64,000 bases of DNA, from the NCBI GenBank assembly GCA_007922195.1, contig ML681996.1, positions 16,614,468 to 16,678,467 of the forward strand, given 5' to 3'. Every line of letters starts with the position of its first letter. The stretch's first letter is position 1. Both the position numbers and the translations under genes were made by a program. The notes beneath the pieces were generated by a model that saw only the letters and a program-made list of their open reading frames with translations, made no database searches and was not told the DNA's origin. The stretch is from Podocnemis expansa (taxonomy: Eukaryota; Chordata; Testudines; Podocnemididae). Shown here one piece after another: positions 34,089-46,005 of the stretch.

Positions 34089-36943
34089 ATGGAGACCTCC
34101 CCAGTTCCATCTGGACCTCTCCGACAGCCTGTTCCCCCCTCCCTCCCTGTGGCTGCCCCCTTGACCACTGCTGCCATTTGTACCACCTATGGTGCCCCCA
34201 CTAGGGCACCTGAGGGAGCGGGCATGGGAGGGTCCTCCACTACTGTTGCCCCAACCTCCTAGGCTGGAAAAAAGAGCAAGGGAAAGAAGGCGAGCAAGGG
34301 CCCTGCTGCTTCCGCAGCCGCTCCACCAGCTGCGGCCCCTTCTTCCTCTGCCGTTCCCTCCACCAGTTCTGGGGGTCCTACTTCCCCCAGAATGTACGCC
34401 CAGGTGGCCGCCACCCCTCCACCCACCACCACAACATCAGCTTGCACCGTCTCCTCTAATTCGGCCTCAGGGGGCCGGGGCCCCTTCCCCTCTTTGACCA
34501 GGAGGCATGGTGTCTGCTGCCCCCTGGTGGCTGCCTCGCCCCCACGTAGAAACTTACATGCGGGCGAAGGCAAGGGTGGTGGGGCCCTCAGCCATTGTGG
34601 CGGCCTCCAAGATGTTTGGGAAGATGGTATTCTTCCTGGCATCGGAGGCCACCGCACAGGAGATGGTGGTCAGGGGCTTGGTGGTGGGGGGTGTCCACAT
34701 GCCAGTGGAACCCTTGGAGGACCTGGGTGTACAGGTGGTCCTCACTTCCATTCCTCCCTTCCTCCCCAATGCCGCCCTGCTTCCCCTCCTCTCCACCCTG
34801 GGGAAGCCGATTTCCATCATTAGCCCTCTCCCACTGGGCTGTAAGGACCCTGCCCTCCGTCACGTTCTGTCCTTCCGCCAGCAGGTGCAAATCCAACTGC
34901 CACCGGTGGGGGCACGTGATGGGGTGGCACTGGAGGGGACCTTCTTGGTGCCCCATCAAGGGGCCCATTATAAAATCTTCTGTTCTTTGGGGGAGGCCCG
35001 GTGCTTCCTCTGTAGGGCCACGGGGCACATCCAGAGGGACTGCCCCTTGGCCCAGCATGAGGAGGGAGCAACTGGGCCCCCCGGAGCTGATACGGGCGCC
35101 GGCCACACCACCGCTGGTGACCCCGTCCACCCGGCCACTCAAGCTGCCTCTTCTCCATCGAGGAACACAGCTGCCTCTGCCTCTCGGGACGTGGGGTCCA
35201 CAGCCCCACCATGCCCAGAGGAGTGGCCATGCCCCGTTGCCGCCCATACTGAATCATCTGGGACGGGGCCCAGAGAGGAAAGGGCAGCGGTCAAGGTGGT
35301 GATCCCAGATATGGGAGAGGGCACACCCAAGGGGGAGGGTTCCCATCCCCTTGATGTCCCTCCCCTGGTTCCTTCTCCCCAAGAGCCTTCACCCTTGCCG
35401 CCTGTTCCTGCCCCTGCTGGCTGGCCCTCAGACTCCATCTTAGAGGGCCGGGTTCTCCCCCAGAGGGTCCGCAGCAAGCGCAAGAAGGCTCTGTCCCTCC
35501 CAAGCACCTTAGATGGGGAGGAGGCCCCCCAGAAGTCCTTGCAGGGGGCTGATAATAACAATACTGCAGTTAGCACCAATGATGTTGAGCCACTTGCTGT
35601 GCCCTCTGGTGAGGTCCAGCAGGAGGCTCTGGCTGAGGAGATGGGCGTGGTAGAGGAGGGGAGCAGCGCTGTCCCCTTTCAGGAGGCTCCTGTTGATCTC
35701 TTTCCTGGGGAGGACGCGGATGGAGCCACACCTGTCCCCCCCGGAACCATCAGCAGCTGAGGCGGGGGGAGGAATGGGCTCCATCTTTGCGGAGATCGAG
35801 GCCCTGAGTCTGACCTTGGCAGCCCCAAGGGAGGACGACCCTCTACCAGCGGGCCTTGATCTGGGTGGCAACGACGTCTCATCACCCCCTCCCTTGCCCC
35901 AGACCCAACCCGAATCTGAACCCCCATCTGCTGTCCCTGCTTCTATCCCGGGGACACCCCTGGGTTGCTTCACCTGCCCGGCTGCTATAGATCTCCCTGT
36001 GGCGGCCGCCGAGGCCCTCAAGGTGATGGCCAGCCCACAGCAGCCGGGTCCCGGGGTATTGTCCCTGGGGGGACAGCTGCCCCTTCCCTCACTTGTCTAT
36101 TTCCCCGTGTCTGATGCTGAGGATGTGGTGAACCAAACATACTCAACTCCCACACCCAGCATGAGCATGGATCCCGTTCCTCACTCCTTGTTGGAAAATC
36201 CCGTGCCTGGTCAAGGGGAGCCGCACCCTGGTGGTTCGACTACTGGGGCCCCTGTTCCCACAACCACTCCTCCCTTTCTTTCCATCACTTCCTTTCCTGG
36301 CCTAAACCCCATCCCTCCCTTTACTGTCCCCCCCTTACCTAACCTAGCCCCAGCCCCCATTACTGCCAGCCCCGGGATGGTGGCTTTCCCCCTTCCATCA
36401 ACTACTTCCCGGGAGGTGGTATTTGTGGCCCCCTCCAGCCCTGGGGCTGCTGTCTTCCCTCCACCGCCACCCTTCCTGGTGCTGGGGGTTCAGCAGGGAG
36501 CTATGGTGCCCACAACATCGGCACCGAGATGGGGCTCTGTGCCCTGTCTTTTACTCCCAGCTGACCGCAGGTCCAACACTGGGACCTGACCGGAGAATGG
36601 CTGGGAGCCTCCAATCCCCGACCGCCTGGCGCTGCGGAAAGAGCTGTGCATGTTCCTGGAGAACACTCGTGGAGCCAGGAGCCGGGTGCAGCTCGCCCTG
36701 CAGCACTGGGGGAATTTCCACCTTGTCCTCTGGACTGTGCGGGCCATACTGAAGGAGGGCAAAGGGACCGGGAAACGGGATGCTGCAGCCTACCAAAGGG
36801 CCTGCAGCTTCCGTGACTCCCTCATGACCATTGGGGTCAGCCACGGATTGCTATGTGGCCCGACGGAGGCTGCTGGCATTCCTGTCACCTCTGAGGATGC
36901 CCCCCAGCCCTCCTCATGGCACCCGTCACCTTTGCCACGTTAA
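34089..36943 (+). pseudogene. Tx1-clade LINE ORF1 (zinc-knuckle protein), broken
   Basis: The likely start is ATG 34089 (METSPVPSG). The frame is hit by a TAG at 34260-34262, shifts near 34500, and then runs 417 codons from 34507 to a TGA at 35758. Coding continues in a third frame through 35761-36586, with a TGA at 36587-36589, and on to 36943. The 34507 frame has an RRM-like or globular region (residues 15-160) followed by a CCHC knuckle, C166-X2-C169-X4-H174-X4-C179, reading CFLCRATGHIQRDC. A long Pro/Ser-rich stretch follows, then a C-terminal block near 36620-36860 (RLALRKELCMFLE, VLWTVRAILKEG). The protein probably binds the element RNA. It overlaps the start of ORF2 by 28 bp. Lesions are at least two stops and two frame changes. 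Confidence 0.75.
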
Positions 36944-39900
36944 ACGCCAGAGGCTGTAGGTAGGGTCTCCACAGGACCCAGGTGCTCTCCTTCCTTCAGG
37001 AGGGGGGGTACTCTGTGGTTTTCCTACAGGAGACCTACACGGAACCAGCCGCCGAGCCTAGTTGGCAGCTGGAGTGGGGGAACGGGGTGTACCTAAGCCA
37101 TCTGTCTACCCGCTCTGGCGGTGTGGCCACCCTGTTCGCCACCGGCCTACAGCCTGAGGTGCTGGGGGTTGCTGAGGTTGTGCCGGGTTGCCTCCTACAC
37201 CTCCGGGTCCGTATGGAGGGACTGGCATTGAATTTGGTCAATGTCTATGCCCCGACATCGGGCCCGGAGCGGCTGCAATTCTTTCGGCAGGCGGCCGCCT
37301 TCCTCGGCACCTTGGATCCTCGAGAGTGCCTGGTCCTCGGCGGGGACTTTAACACCACCCTTGAGGAACGGGACCGCACGGGGACCAAGCAGTGCCAGGC
37401 CGCTGCTGACATCCTCTGGGAGGTGATTGACCATCACTCCCTGGTGGATGGCTGGCGCTACCACCACCCGGACGATGAGGTGACCTTCACCTATGTCCGG
37501 GTAGGGGACCATCAGTTGTGCCACTCCCGGTTGGACCACATTTATCTGTCTCGACACCATCTGGCATGGGCCCACTCCTCCAGCCTTCGGCCGGCCCCCT
37601 TCTCGGATCACCATCTGGTGACTGTGACGGCCTCTCTCTCAGCGGAGAGGCCAGGGCTGGCCTATTGGCATTTTAATAATAGCCTGCTGGAGGATGTGGG
37701 CTTCATAGCGTCCTTCCAGGAGTTTTGGCTGGCCTGGAGGTGGCAGAGGGCTGCATTTCCCTCGGTGTGGCGCTGGTGCAATGTGGGGAAGGTGCGTGCC
37801 CGGCTCTTCTGCCGTGACTACACTTGGGGGGCCAGCCAGCAGAGGGATGTGGGGATAGAGCAGCTGGAGCGGGAGGTCTTGGAGCTTGAGAGGCGTCTGG
37901 CCACCAGCCCTGGGGATCCATCCCTCTGCGAGGTGTACCGGGAGAAGCGGGAGGAGCTGCAGGCCCTCAAGGACCTCCGGCCTTGGGGTGCCTTTGTTTG
38001 ATCTCGCATCCAGCTCCTTCAGGAGATGGATCGTGGCTCCCACTTCTTCTATGCCCTGGAGAAATGGAGGGGGGCTAAAAAGCACGTCACCTGCCTTTTG
38101 GCAGAGGACGGCACCCCCCTCACGGATCCAGAGGAGATGCGTGGAAGGGCCAGGGCCTTCTACGCCAGTCTCTTCTCCCCGGATCTGACCGACCCTAACG
38201 CCTGCAGGGTGCTCTGGAATGAACTTCCCACGGTCAGCGAGGGCACCCGAGACTGGCTGGAATCGCCTCTCACTCTGGCCGAGTTCTCGGAGGCCCTACT
38301 TCTCATGCCCACCAACAAATCTCCGAGCATGGACGGGCTGACCGTGGAGTTCTACTGCGTCTTCTGGGACGTCCTCGGCCCAGACCTTGCCATCGTCTGG
38401 GCCAAGTCCGAAGAGAGTGGAGAGCTCCCCCTTTCTTGCCAGCGGGCAGTGCTGGCCCTGCTGCCCAAGAAGGGGGACCTCCACGACCTCCGGAATTGGC
38501 GTCCCGTTTCGCTCCTCAGCACGGACTATAAAATAGTAGCCAAGGCCATCTCGCTGCGCCTGGAGTGCGTGCTGCAGGACATGATCCATCCCCACCAGGC
38601 CTACACCGTCCCGGGCCGTTCCATCTTCGACAATCTCTACCTGGTCCAGGATCTCTTAGAGCTTGGGTGTAGGGATGGTCTGTCGTTCACCGTCCTGGCC
38701 CTGGACCAGGAGAAAGCATTCGACAGGATGGATCACGGGTATCTCCTGGGCACCCTGTGAGCGTTTGGCTTCAGGCCCCGATTTGTGGGCTTTCTCCAGG
38801 TGCTGTACGCCTCCGCAGAGTGTCTGGTCAAGCTCAACTGGACCCTGACCGAGCCGGTCAGCTTCGGGCGAGGACTGCGTCAAGGCTGTCCGTTGTCAGG
38901 CCAGCTGTATGCTCTGGCCATCGAGCCCTTCCTTTGTCTCCTCCATCGGACGTTGACGGGGTTGGTGCTCCCTGAGTCAGGGCTGCGGCTGGTCTTGTCG
39001 GCATATGCTGATGACGTACTCCTCGTGGTCCAGGACCTGGCAACCTGGTGCGGTTGGAGGCTTGTCAGGCTATCTACTCGGCAGCCTCCTCCGCCCAGGT
39101 CAACTGGGTCAAGAGCTCTGGCCTGATGGTAGGGGCCGGGTGGCTGGTCAGCTCCCTCCCACCCGCGCTTCAGGCCATCCGGTGGGGCGTGGGTCTGCTG
39201 CTCTATCTGGGCATTTACCTCTCTGCCACCCATCCCTCCCTGGAGGACAACTGGCACGAATTAGAGGGCAGGGTTGTTGACCGGCTCCGGAGGTGGACGG
39301 GACTGCTGCGGTGCCTCTCCCTTCGGGGACGGGCACTGGTCATCAACCAGCTCATCCTGTCCGTGCTCTGGCACCAGCTCAACACCCTGACCCCGCCCTC
39401 GGGTTTTCTGGCCAGCCTCCAGGAGACAATCCTGAGGTGGTTCTGGCCAGGACTGCACTGGGTCTCTGCAGGGGTTCTGAGCCTTCCCCTGGAGGAAGGG
39501 GGGCAGGGCCTGTGCTGCCTCCGCAGCCAGGTCCACACCTTCCGCCTCCAGGCCCTGCAGAGACTCCTTTATGGTGCAGGTAGTCCGGCATGGAGCCATT
39601 TGGCATGCATCTTCCTCCGCCGCTACCAAGGGCTCCAATATGACCGGCAGCTCTTTTATCTCAACCTGAGACGTGTTCCGCGAGACGTCTCCGAGCTGCT
39701 GGCCTTCTACCATGACCTCCTCCGGACCTGGAGGCTGATTGCGGCCTCCAGGTCAGTTCTACCCACTGAGGGGGAGGACCCCCTCATGGAGCCCCTGCTA
39801 CACAATCGCCATCTCCGTGTGCAGGTGGCGGAGGCCCCCTCCGTGAGGCGGAGGTTGGTCATGGCAGGTATCACCCGGGTCGGAGACCTCCTGGATTATG

Positions 39901-40869
39901 CCCGGGGGGACTGGATCTCCATGAGCTGCCTTGGCTCATGGGGCTCTTCACCCTTCGCACCCCCCGGCGCCTACTCCAGGAGGTGAGGGCAGCCTTGCCT
40001 CCCACTGCCCGGGTTTACCTCGAATGGGTCCTGCGAGAGGGTACTCCCTGCCCCCCTCCTAGTCCTGGCCCGATGGAACTTTTGATCGGGCCTTGGGCCC
40101 ATCAGCCCCCCCGGCCATCACCGCCCCATGCCCTGAGCCAGCTGCTCGACTTGCAGCCAGTCTCCTTCCGAACCGCGCCTCGTAAATATCTGTACACACT
40201 CGTGCTACATACCATCCACTTCCTCGCCCTTGCGTCCCGCCCAGATACAAAGTGGCAGGACCTTATTCCACTTAGAGAGGGCAAGGACCCCTGGTGGGCC
40301 AGTCAGTATACCACCCTCACTCCAGTGCCCACCGGGGATATCAGTTGGTGGCTCCTACATGGAGCCATGAGCATGGGTGTGTACTTGGAGCTGTTCACCC
40401 TTTGGCCTGACACCTGCCCCTTTTGCAGTGCGAGGGAGACCCTGTGCATGTCTATCTAGACTGTGCCAGGCTACAGCCCCTCTTCCGGCTCCTCCAGAAC
40501 CTCCTCTTGAGGTTCTGGCTGCACTTCTCCCCACACCTGTATCTTTATGCACTCCTCATCTGTGGCCCCACAAAGTCGCGGGACCTCCTTGCCAACCTCC
40601 TCTTGGCTTATGCAAAAGTAGCCACCTATAAAACTCGGGAGAGGAGGCTGGCTGAGGGAGAGGCCTGCAACTGTGGGGCCTATTTCTGGTCCCTCGTCCA
40701 GTCACGTCTCCGGGCAGAGTTCCTCTGGATGGTGTCTGCTGGCTCCCTCGACACCTTCCAGGAGCAGTGGGCGCTGTCCAGGGTTCTCTACTCGGTATCC
40801 CCTTCCAAAACTAGTTTTGAACCTGTAACCCTCACACCCGTCCCTGTTTTCTTTTTCGTTGTCCCATGA
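36916..40869 (+). pseudogene. Tx1-clade LINE ORF2: APE endonuclease plus reverse transcriptase, broken
   Basis: ATG 36916 begins MAPVTFATLNARG. A TAG interrupts at 36961, then the frame is open to 37998. Endonuclease motifs are complete: LNARG, FLQETY, NVYAPTSG, GGDFNTTLEE, CHSRLDHIYLS and FSDHHLVTV. A TGA at 37999 precedes the RT: LLPKKGDLHDLRNWRPVSLL, VLALDQEKAFDRMDH, TGA at 38758, then GRGLRQGCPLSGQLYALAIE and LSAYADDVLLVV (YADD at 39004-39015). The frame changes near 39050, 39935 and 40430. The remainder holds the thumb/C-terminal region (LRGRALVINQLILSVLWHQL at about 39320) and a terminal CPFC...H....C knuckle at 40410-40460, and ends at 40869. The two TGA codons could be CGA codons changed by CpG deamination. 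The normal product nicks DNA and copies the element RNA. Confidence 0.85.
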
Positions 40870-40975
40870 AATTGGTTGAGGGCCTGTTTTGTACTGCTTC
40901 CCCTTAGGCTGGGGGAAGGGTTTTAGAAGTGGGTGTGCTTATGCCCACCCACCCCTCAAATTTCTTCAATAGGTT
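40870..40975 (+). other. 3' UTR of the Tx1-clade LINE
   Basis: Follows the ORF2 stop and contains a short hairpin-capable stretch, GTGGGTGTGCTTATGCCCACC at about 40928-40949 (stem GTGGG/CCCAC). It ends near TTCTTCAATAGG, where the composition returns to that of flanking DNA. The precise 3' border is inferred. Confidence 0.45.
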
Positions 40976-42223
40976 CTTCAGCGAGGGGATCACCTTTGCT
41001 TCCTTCTCAGGGCTTCACCAACTCTTTCTCTCTCAAGCTCCCCTGTTCTCAGTCCCCCGGTTCACAAGGATTCAAACTCTAGAGAACAGCACATAGGGGA
41101 AGGTGAAGTCAAATAACCTGTTATAATGTGAAAAGAATCCAGAGTCATGATTAAGTCCTGCTTCTGTTTACCTTTGAGAGAGTATGAGGGATTGCACAAG
41201 CACATGGAACATTTATAATTGTATTCTGTTCAATCTCTTTTCAATCTATTTTAAGGCTTCTATGGTAAGGTTTTGTGGATCACCAGCTGAATTTCCAAAG
41301 GGGTCTGCATCTCCATTTGAAATTTTGGGGAGGACCAGCAAATGAAGAAAGGTCAAAAAGACTGTACAAAATAGCAACAGCACCAAAAAGGAAACCAGTT
41401 TTACTGCACATCTCTGAGAAGAGGGTGAAAGGGAGATTGGAAAGTTATCAAGAAGTCTAAGTTGTTGATAGGGGTGTCACAGAGCCTCACAGGTAAGCTT
41501 GTAACTGAGACTGGGAGTTCTGGGCATGCTTTGAAGGAAAGAAGGAAGGAAGCACTCAGACCAAGGTCAGAGAATGGGAGTGTAACTGGGGAAGAAGGAT
41601 CTGTATTTTAAAATCCAATTCATACTCTGTAGAAGATGGACTTGGATGGCCCCAGAGGAACATGACCCCAGCCCAGACAGTTATCCTGAGTGGGAAGGAA
41701 ACTGAGGCAGACACGTATATGTAGCCATTAATACTTTGTTTGGATCAGCCTTTCTTATGTAATTACAGGAGGAGAACTGATGTGTTCATATTCTGAGTAA
41801 GAGCGTGCGTGTGTGTGTGTGTGTTAGGCTTGACAATTACCGTATGCATCCTGACACAGTTAACCCAAAAGGTTCAAATTTCAATGTGATCATTGGAGAT
41901 GATGTGTTTAAATTACCAGTGTATTTCTTGAATCAATGCTTCAACTGGGGACCTGGCCAAGCAGTTTGAAGGCCTGCTATTCAAAATAGAGGCAACAGAT
42001 AAAGCACTCAGGAAAGGTGCAAGACAGGAAACAGTGTTGCAGTCTGTTGAAATTTGTATTGGCCTAGAACACTTATGGATCCAGAGCTAGAGGCTTGTCT
42101 AAAGTGGGGGAAGGATTGTAATTCAGTTTTAGGCTGTTGAATTACAGAATCCACAGGAGACTGATCACACTCTGCATACAGTACTGGGCTCTTGCATCTC
42201 CACTGGTCATCCTTACTTCTTGT
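40976..42223. other. unassigned interval with TG microsatellite
   Basis: Bases about 40985-41065 show weak similarity to the CR1 leader at 32655-32700 (CTCAAGCTCCCCTGTTCTCA against CTCAAACTCCCCTATTTTCG). A (TG)n run lies at 41804-41824. No gene recognised; the 61-codon frame at 41275-41460 has no features. Confidence 0.4.
41804..41824. repeat. (TG)n microsatellite
   Basis: TG run with one CG interruption at its start. Confidence 0.85.
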
Positions 42224-42272
42224 TCTCTCTCTCTCCCTCTCCCTCTCCCTCTCCCTCTCCCTCTCCCTCTCC
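42224..42272. repeat. (CTCTCC)n microsatellite
   Basis: A CT run becomes perfect hexamer repeats of CCCTCT, about seven units, followed by A homopolymer. Confidence 0.9.
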
Positions 42273-45200
42273 AAAAAAAGTCCCATTTAATTTGAATTTA
42301 CTGCTCTGACAGTGGAGACAGGCTGTAAAATGTTGAGGTAAGAAGTATTATGTCGAACTTCACTGGCAGAGTAGACCAGGGCAAAGATGCCCCACCCAAT
42401 AATCTGGTGGACCACTGACAGGGGGATGTTGACTGAGATCTGTGACATTATCATGATGTTGAAAGAAAACTATCAGGCAGACCCTGCTGTTTGCAATCCT
42501 AGCTCACTAGGATCTCCGAGAGAAGCCAATGGGACCTCAAAGAATACAGGAAATAGGCCAGAGTTTATGGAGTACATTCATGGGTGTCTGATTTTTAGTC
42601 ATATCATACACATTCATTTTCCTTTTTAAAAAAAAAGAATAAAGTAACATTTGAGGCAGAGGTTCTAATTCTATGAACAGTTTTTTGAGAAATTTTTCAG
42701 TACAAACTTTTCAGATAAAAATGTAAAGGAAGTTTGCTGCCTACTTTGGGACATGAAAGATTGTCAGCTCTTCTTATATTTACATTTTAAATAGGCTATA
42801 CTGCTCAAGGACATTTACTGTCTTCCACAATAGAAGCCAGTCAGAAGCTTAGGTATTTAGTTACCCGTTAAAAGATGTTTTAAAAATATCTCATCGTATA
42901 AATCCACAGGTTTTGCCTATAACTACCAGAGGTTTGAGAGTCTTAGACACTTAATTCACTAATTACAGTTATGGTAATGATCTGTTTCACAATGCTCACA
43001 TTCACACACCACAACAGGATCCTGCAAGAAGGTCAGTCATGCATGAAATCTAGATGTATTTGAACAGCAGGAGCAAGGTCTTTTGGAACAAATAGTGTAT
43101 CAGCAGACTCTGCTTCTTATTCAGCCTCCATAAAGACTCTCAGCAGTAGTTCCGTTTAAGCAGCAGAGTTCAAAACTGGAAACCTCATCCTTCGGAGAAA
43201 TTTTTCACAGATTGCTCCTAAACTAGCCCTGTGACACAATGACCAATCGGTTCCCACAAGGGTGCACTATTATCCTGACAATTCACTTACTATATAGACA
43301 TTATAAAACACTTTGGGGTGTCAAGTCAATCAGAAGGGTCAGTTGGATGAATATTTTGTAACTTTATGCTTTTGGAAAGAATTGGTGCCTATCATTAAAA
43401 AGACGTTTATGAGAAGTTGCTATTGTTGATATAAAGACAGACAAAACTGGAACCAGGAAAAATGTCATGATGTTTTACTTTGCTAAAACTGTTAAATTTG
43501 CAAGCATCATTCAAATCTCCATCGGCTGACAGAATTCCTTATAAATGATATGGTACTGTAATTTTAAAATTTATTTTATGAAAAATTATTGACATTTCAT
43601 TTAAAAACAACAACATCAACAAAAAACAACAATCAAAGAGACAGTGGTGACGTAGGGGGGCTAGGTGGGAAACTTGGGAAGCAGTGGAGCCCTGAGGGGA
43701 TGGGAGTGGAAAATCCTAGGAGGCAGTGGAGGCAAGGAGCAGTGATGGGAGGCGTAAGCATAGGAGGCAGTAGGAGAAGGAGTGCCAAAATATACATTTG
43801 CCCAGGTGCTATTTTCCATAAGATCGTCCCTGTCCACTAATACAGCAAGTTGGCAAGAAGCAGTATAGAAAGTACTCTGATCAAGGTGGTCTTTCCATCT
43901 CTTAAATACACTGATAGAGTCAAGGTGTTTTAGAAGGCAGGAGCAATTCATCCCTGCATGTGTGTGTTTCTGGGAGTCAAGTGGGGAAAATGGGCACTAT
44001 TTTATATAGCTATGAGAGAGCAAGGTGTGTGAGGGACTTGCCTGTAGGAGACTTGAAGCCTGGAGCAGGCCTTCTAAAGGAGCTTACCAGAAACACTGCA
44101 CAGGGAGGGACTCTCAAATAGCTGGTCCCTTCTGAGAAAGCTGAAGCAGGTCTTACAGAAGGAGCTAACTCAGGAAATGTGAAAGGGAATCAACTCTGAG
44201 CTGGCCAGCTGCCTGCTGAATTGCAGAATGGAGGCATGTCTTGAAAACTGATAAAATGACTACATGAAGGAACACTCTCATTCACCCATGCTCTGAGGTA
44301 AGCGCTTTGCCCTGAGACAGGCTTTTGGGACTTTGAATTTTAATCTTTCAGTTAATTTGCTTGAATAAGCCTTGACCTAATTAAGAGTGGAAATTGGCTG
44401 TGTGAGCACCTGGACCTTGTTTACAGAGGCCTGGGAGAGAGAACAAAAAGTAGAGCAGTGGAGGTAGACAGGCTATGAGGTCGTCAATTCATTTTCAAGC
44501 ATCCTTAGGTGGTGCAGGGAGATCAGAATTTTTGACAAAAGGACCTCTTGGCAATCAACTGATGTTATCTGAAATAATGATAAGGTAATTACATATCAAC
44601 AGAAGATAATGGGACACTATTCCCCCTAGGGCCTATGTGGTTTAGTAACTTGTAAGTAGAAGAATATTTTTATTATTAAGTTAAATACAGGTGTTGAATA
44701 GCTAGCAAATTCAGACGTGGTAATAAAACCTATAAAGTCTCAAGGAAAGGAAAAAAAACAGTCCCATGATCGAAGTGTAAGAAGACAACCAACAGGAGAC
44801 TAATACTTAATTACATCCAACTGTGCCTGCATACTAACTACACTATAAAGAGTGCCAGCATTTCTGCATGTCCTGATGTGAGGTATGTCTTATCTCCAGC
44901 TCACAAAAGAATTTTCAGAAAGATCTTTTTTCTCCTCTAACCTTAATGCTTAGAAGACAGAAACAGGCAATTCTGTGAAGCTGCAAATGATATAGAATGG
45001 GTAGCTGCGCTCTAATGCTGCAAAATTTATACCTTGCATATATAAATTTGAAAATATTCATGGCAAATTGATGTAGCTGAATTTTCTGAGATACGATTAT
45101 AGTAGTGAAATATTCATTAAAATTTAAAAAAAAATAACAAAACCAGAAAATTCATCTGTTCAAGACAATGGACATTTTAAAATCATTTTAATCAAATCAG

Positions 45201-45724
45201 TTGTAGGGATTAGAAACTGATTATGCTTGCATATATAATGTTGGGTTTTGGTCACGTGCAACAACGTGGCTTTATTTTCTACTGCTGCACATCTACAGTG
45301 GTTTTTTTATGTATACTAATGCAGCATGGGTATCAAAATGTGCTCTTCCGATTCGGCAGCCTTTTACACCCATGTCGTAAAAGTAAATTACATCACATGA
45401 TGAATTGTGCAGGCCCTGGAGAACCAGGCCTTGTATGTCATACTGAACAAAGTGGCACTGAGATTCATTGCATGCTGTCACTAGTGCAATGTACTTTTCA
45501 GGGTTGCTCAGGATTTGTCAGAACCTGTAAAAAGTAGAAATGGATCAGTAGAAAAGCACTAAGTACACATTCCAATTACCCATAGCTAATTCAAAGTAGC
45601 CATATAGGACTACTTAGTTTCCCTTCCTCTAGAACTGAGTCATCACCTCTGCATTCACATGAGCTCCTCTCCTCTGTCCCGTCTCTTGTGTTGCTTATCA
45701 GCCATTCTTTTCTCCCCTACCTAC
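42273..45724. other. unassigned interval
   Basis: No supported gene or repeat border. The largest frame is 104 codons (45223-45537, plus strand, Cys-rich translation, no domain). A GGAGGCAGT-rich patch lies at 43670-43775. I treat these frames as chance or as decayed repeat. Confidence 0.4.
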
Positions 45725-46005
45725 TGTTGAACCCCGGGTTCACGATGTGGCTGGGATGGACTGGCGACACCCACCAATGAGACAGACACCAGTTCAAGTA
45801 AACAAAAAAGCTACTTTTATAGTGACACCTTAAACACCTTTAACCAATTAACAGTGTAAAACAAGATCTATACAAAAACACCTGTAATCAACTAACAATA
45901 TGAAGCAAAAATCTATATAGGACACTTATAACCAACTAATAGCATAAAGCAAAATCTAAATAAACCCTTATAACTAAATGACAGTACAGTATAAAGCTAA
46001 AAACC

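Larger units (their letters stand above)
32985..40975 (+). mobile_element. Tx1-clade LINE, near full length, degenerate
   Basis: An 8-kb GC-rich unit holds a long leader (about 32985-34088, with CTG/CTC-rich tracts), ORF1 with a CCHC knuckle (34089-36943), ORF2 with APE endonuclease and RT (36916-40869), and a short 3' UTR to about 40975. The ORF2 RT signature (RQGCPLSGQLYALAIEPFL and SAYADDVLL) and the CCHC C-terminus are typical of the Tx1 group of L1-related elements, several of which are sequence-specific in their target choice. The 5' border is uncertain because the leader meets CR1 leader sequence near 32975. No poly(A) tail is visible. Strongly biased GC and CpG content contrasts with the AT-rich surroundings. 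Confidence 0.8.

Noticed and set aside
45223..45537. 104-codon Cys-rich frame on the plus strand with an opposing 62-codon frame
   Set aside because: No recognisable motif, no splice or promoter context, and nothing to distinguish it from chance.
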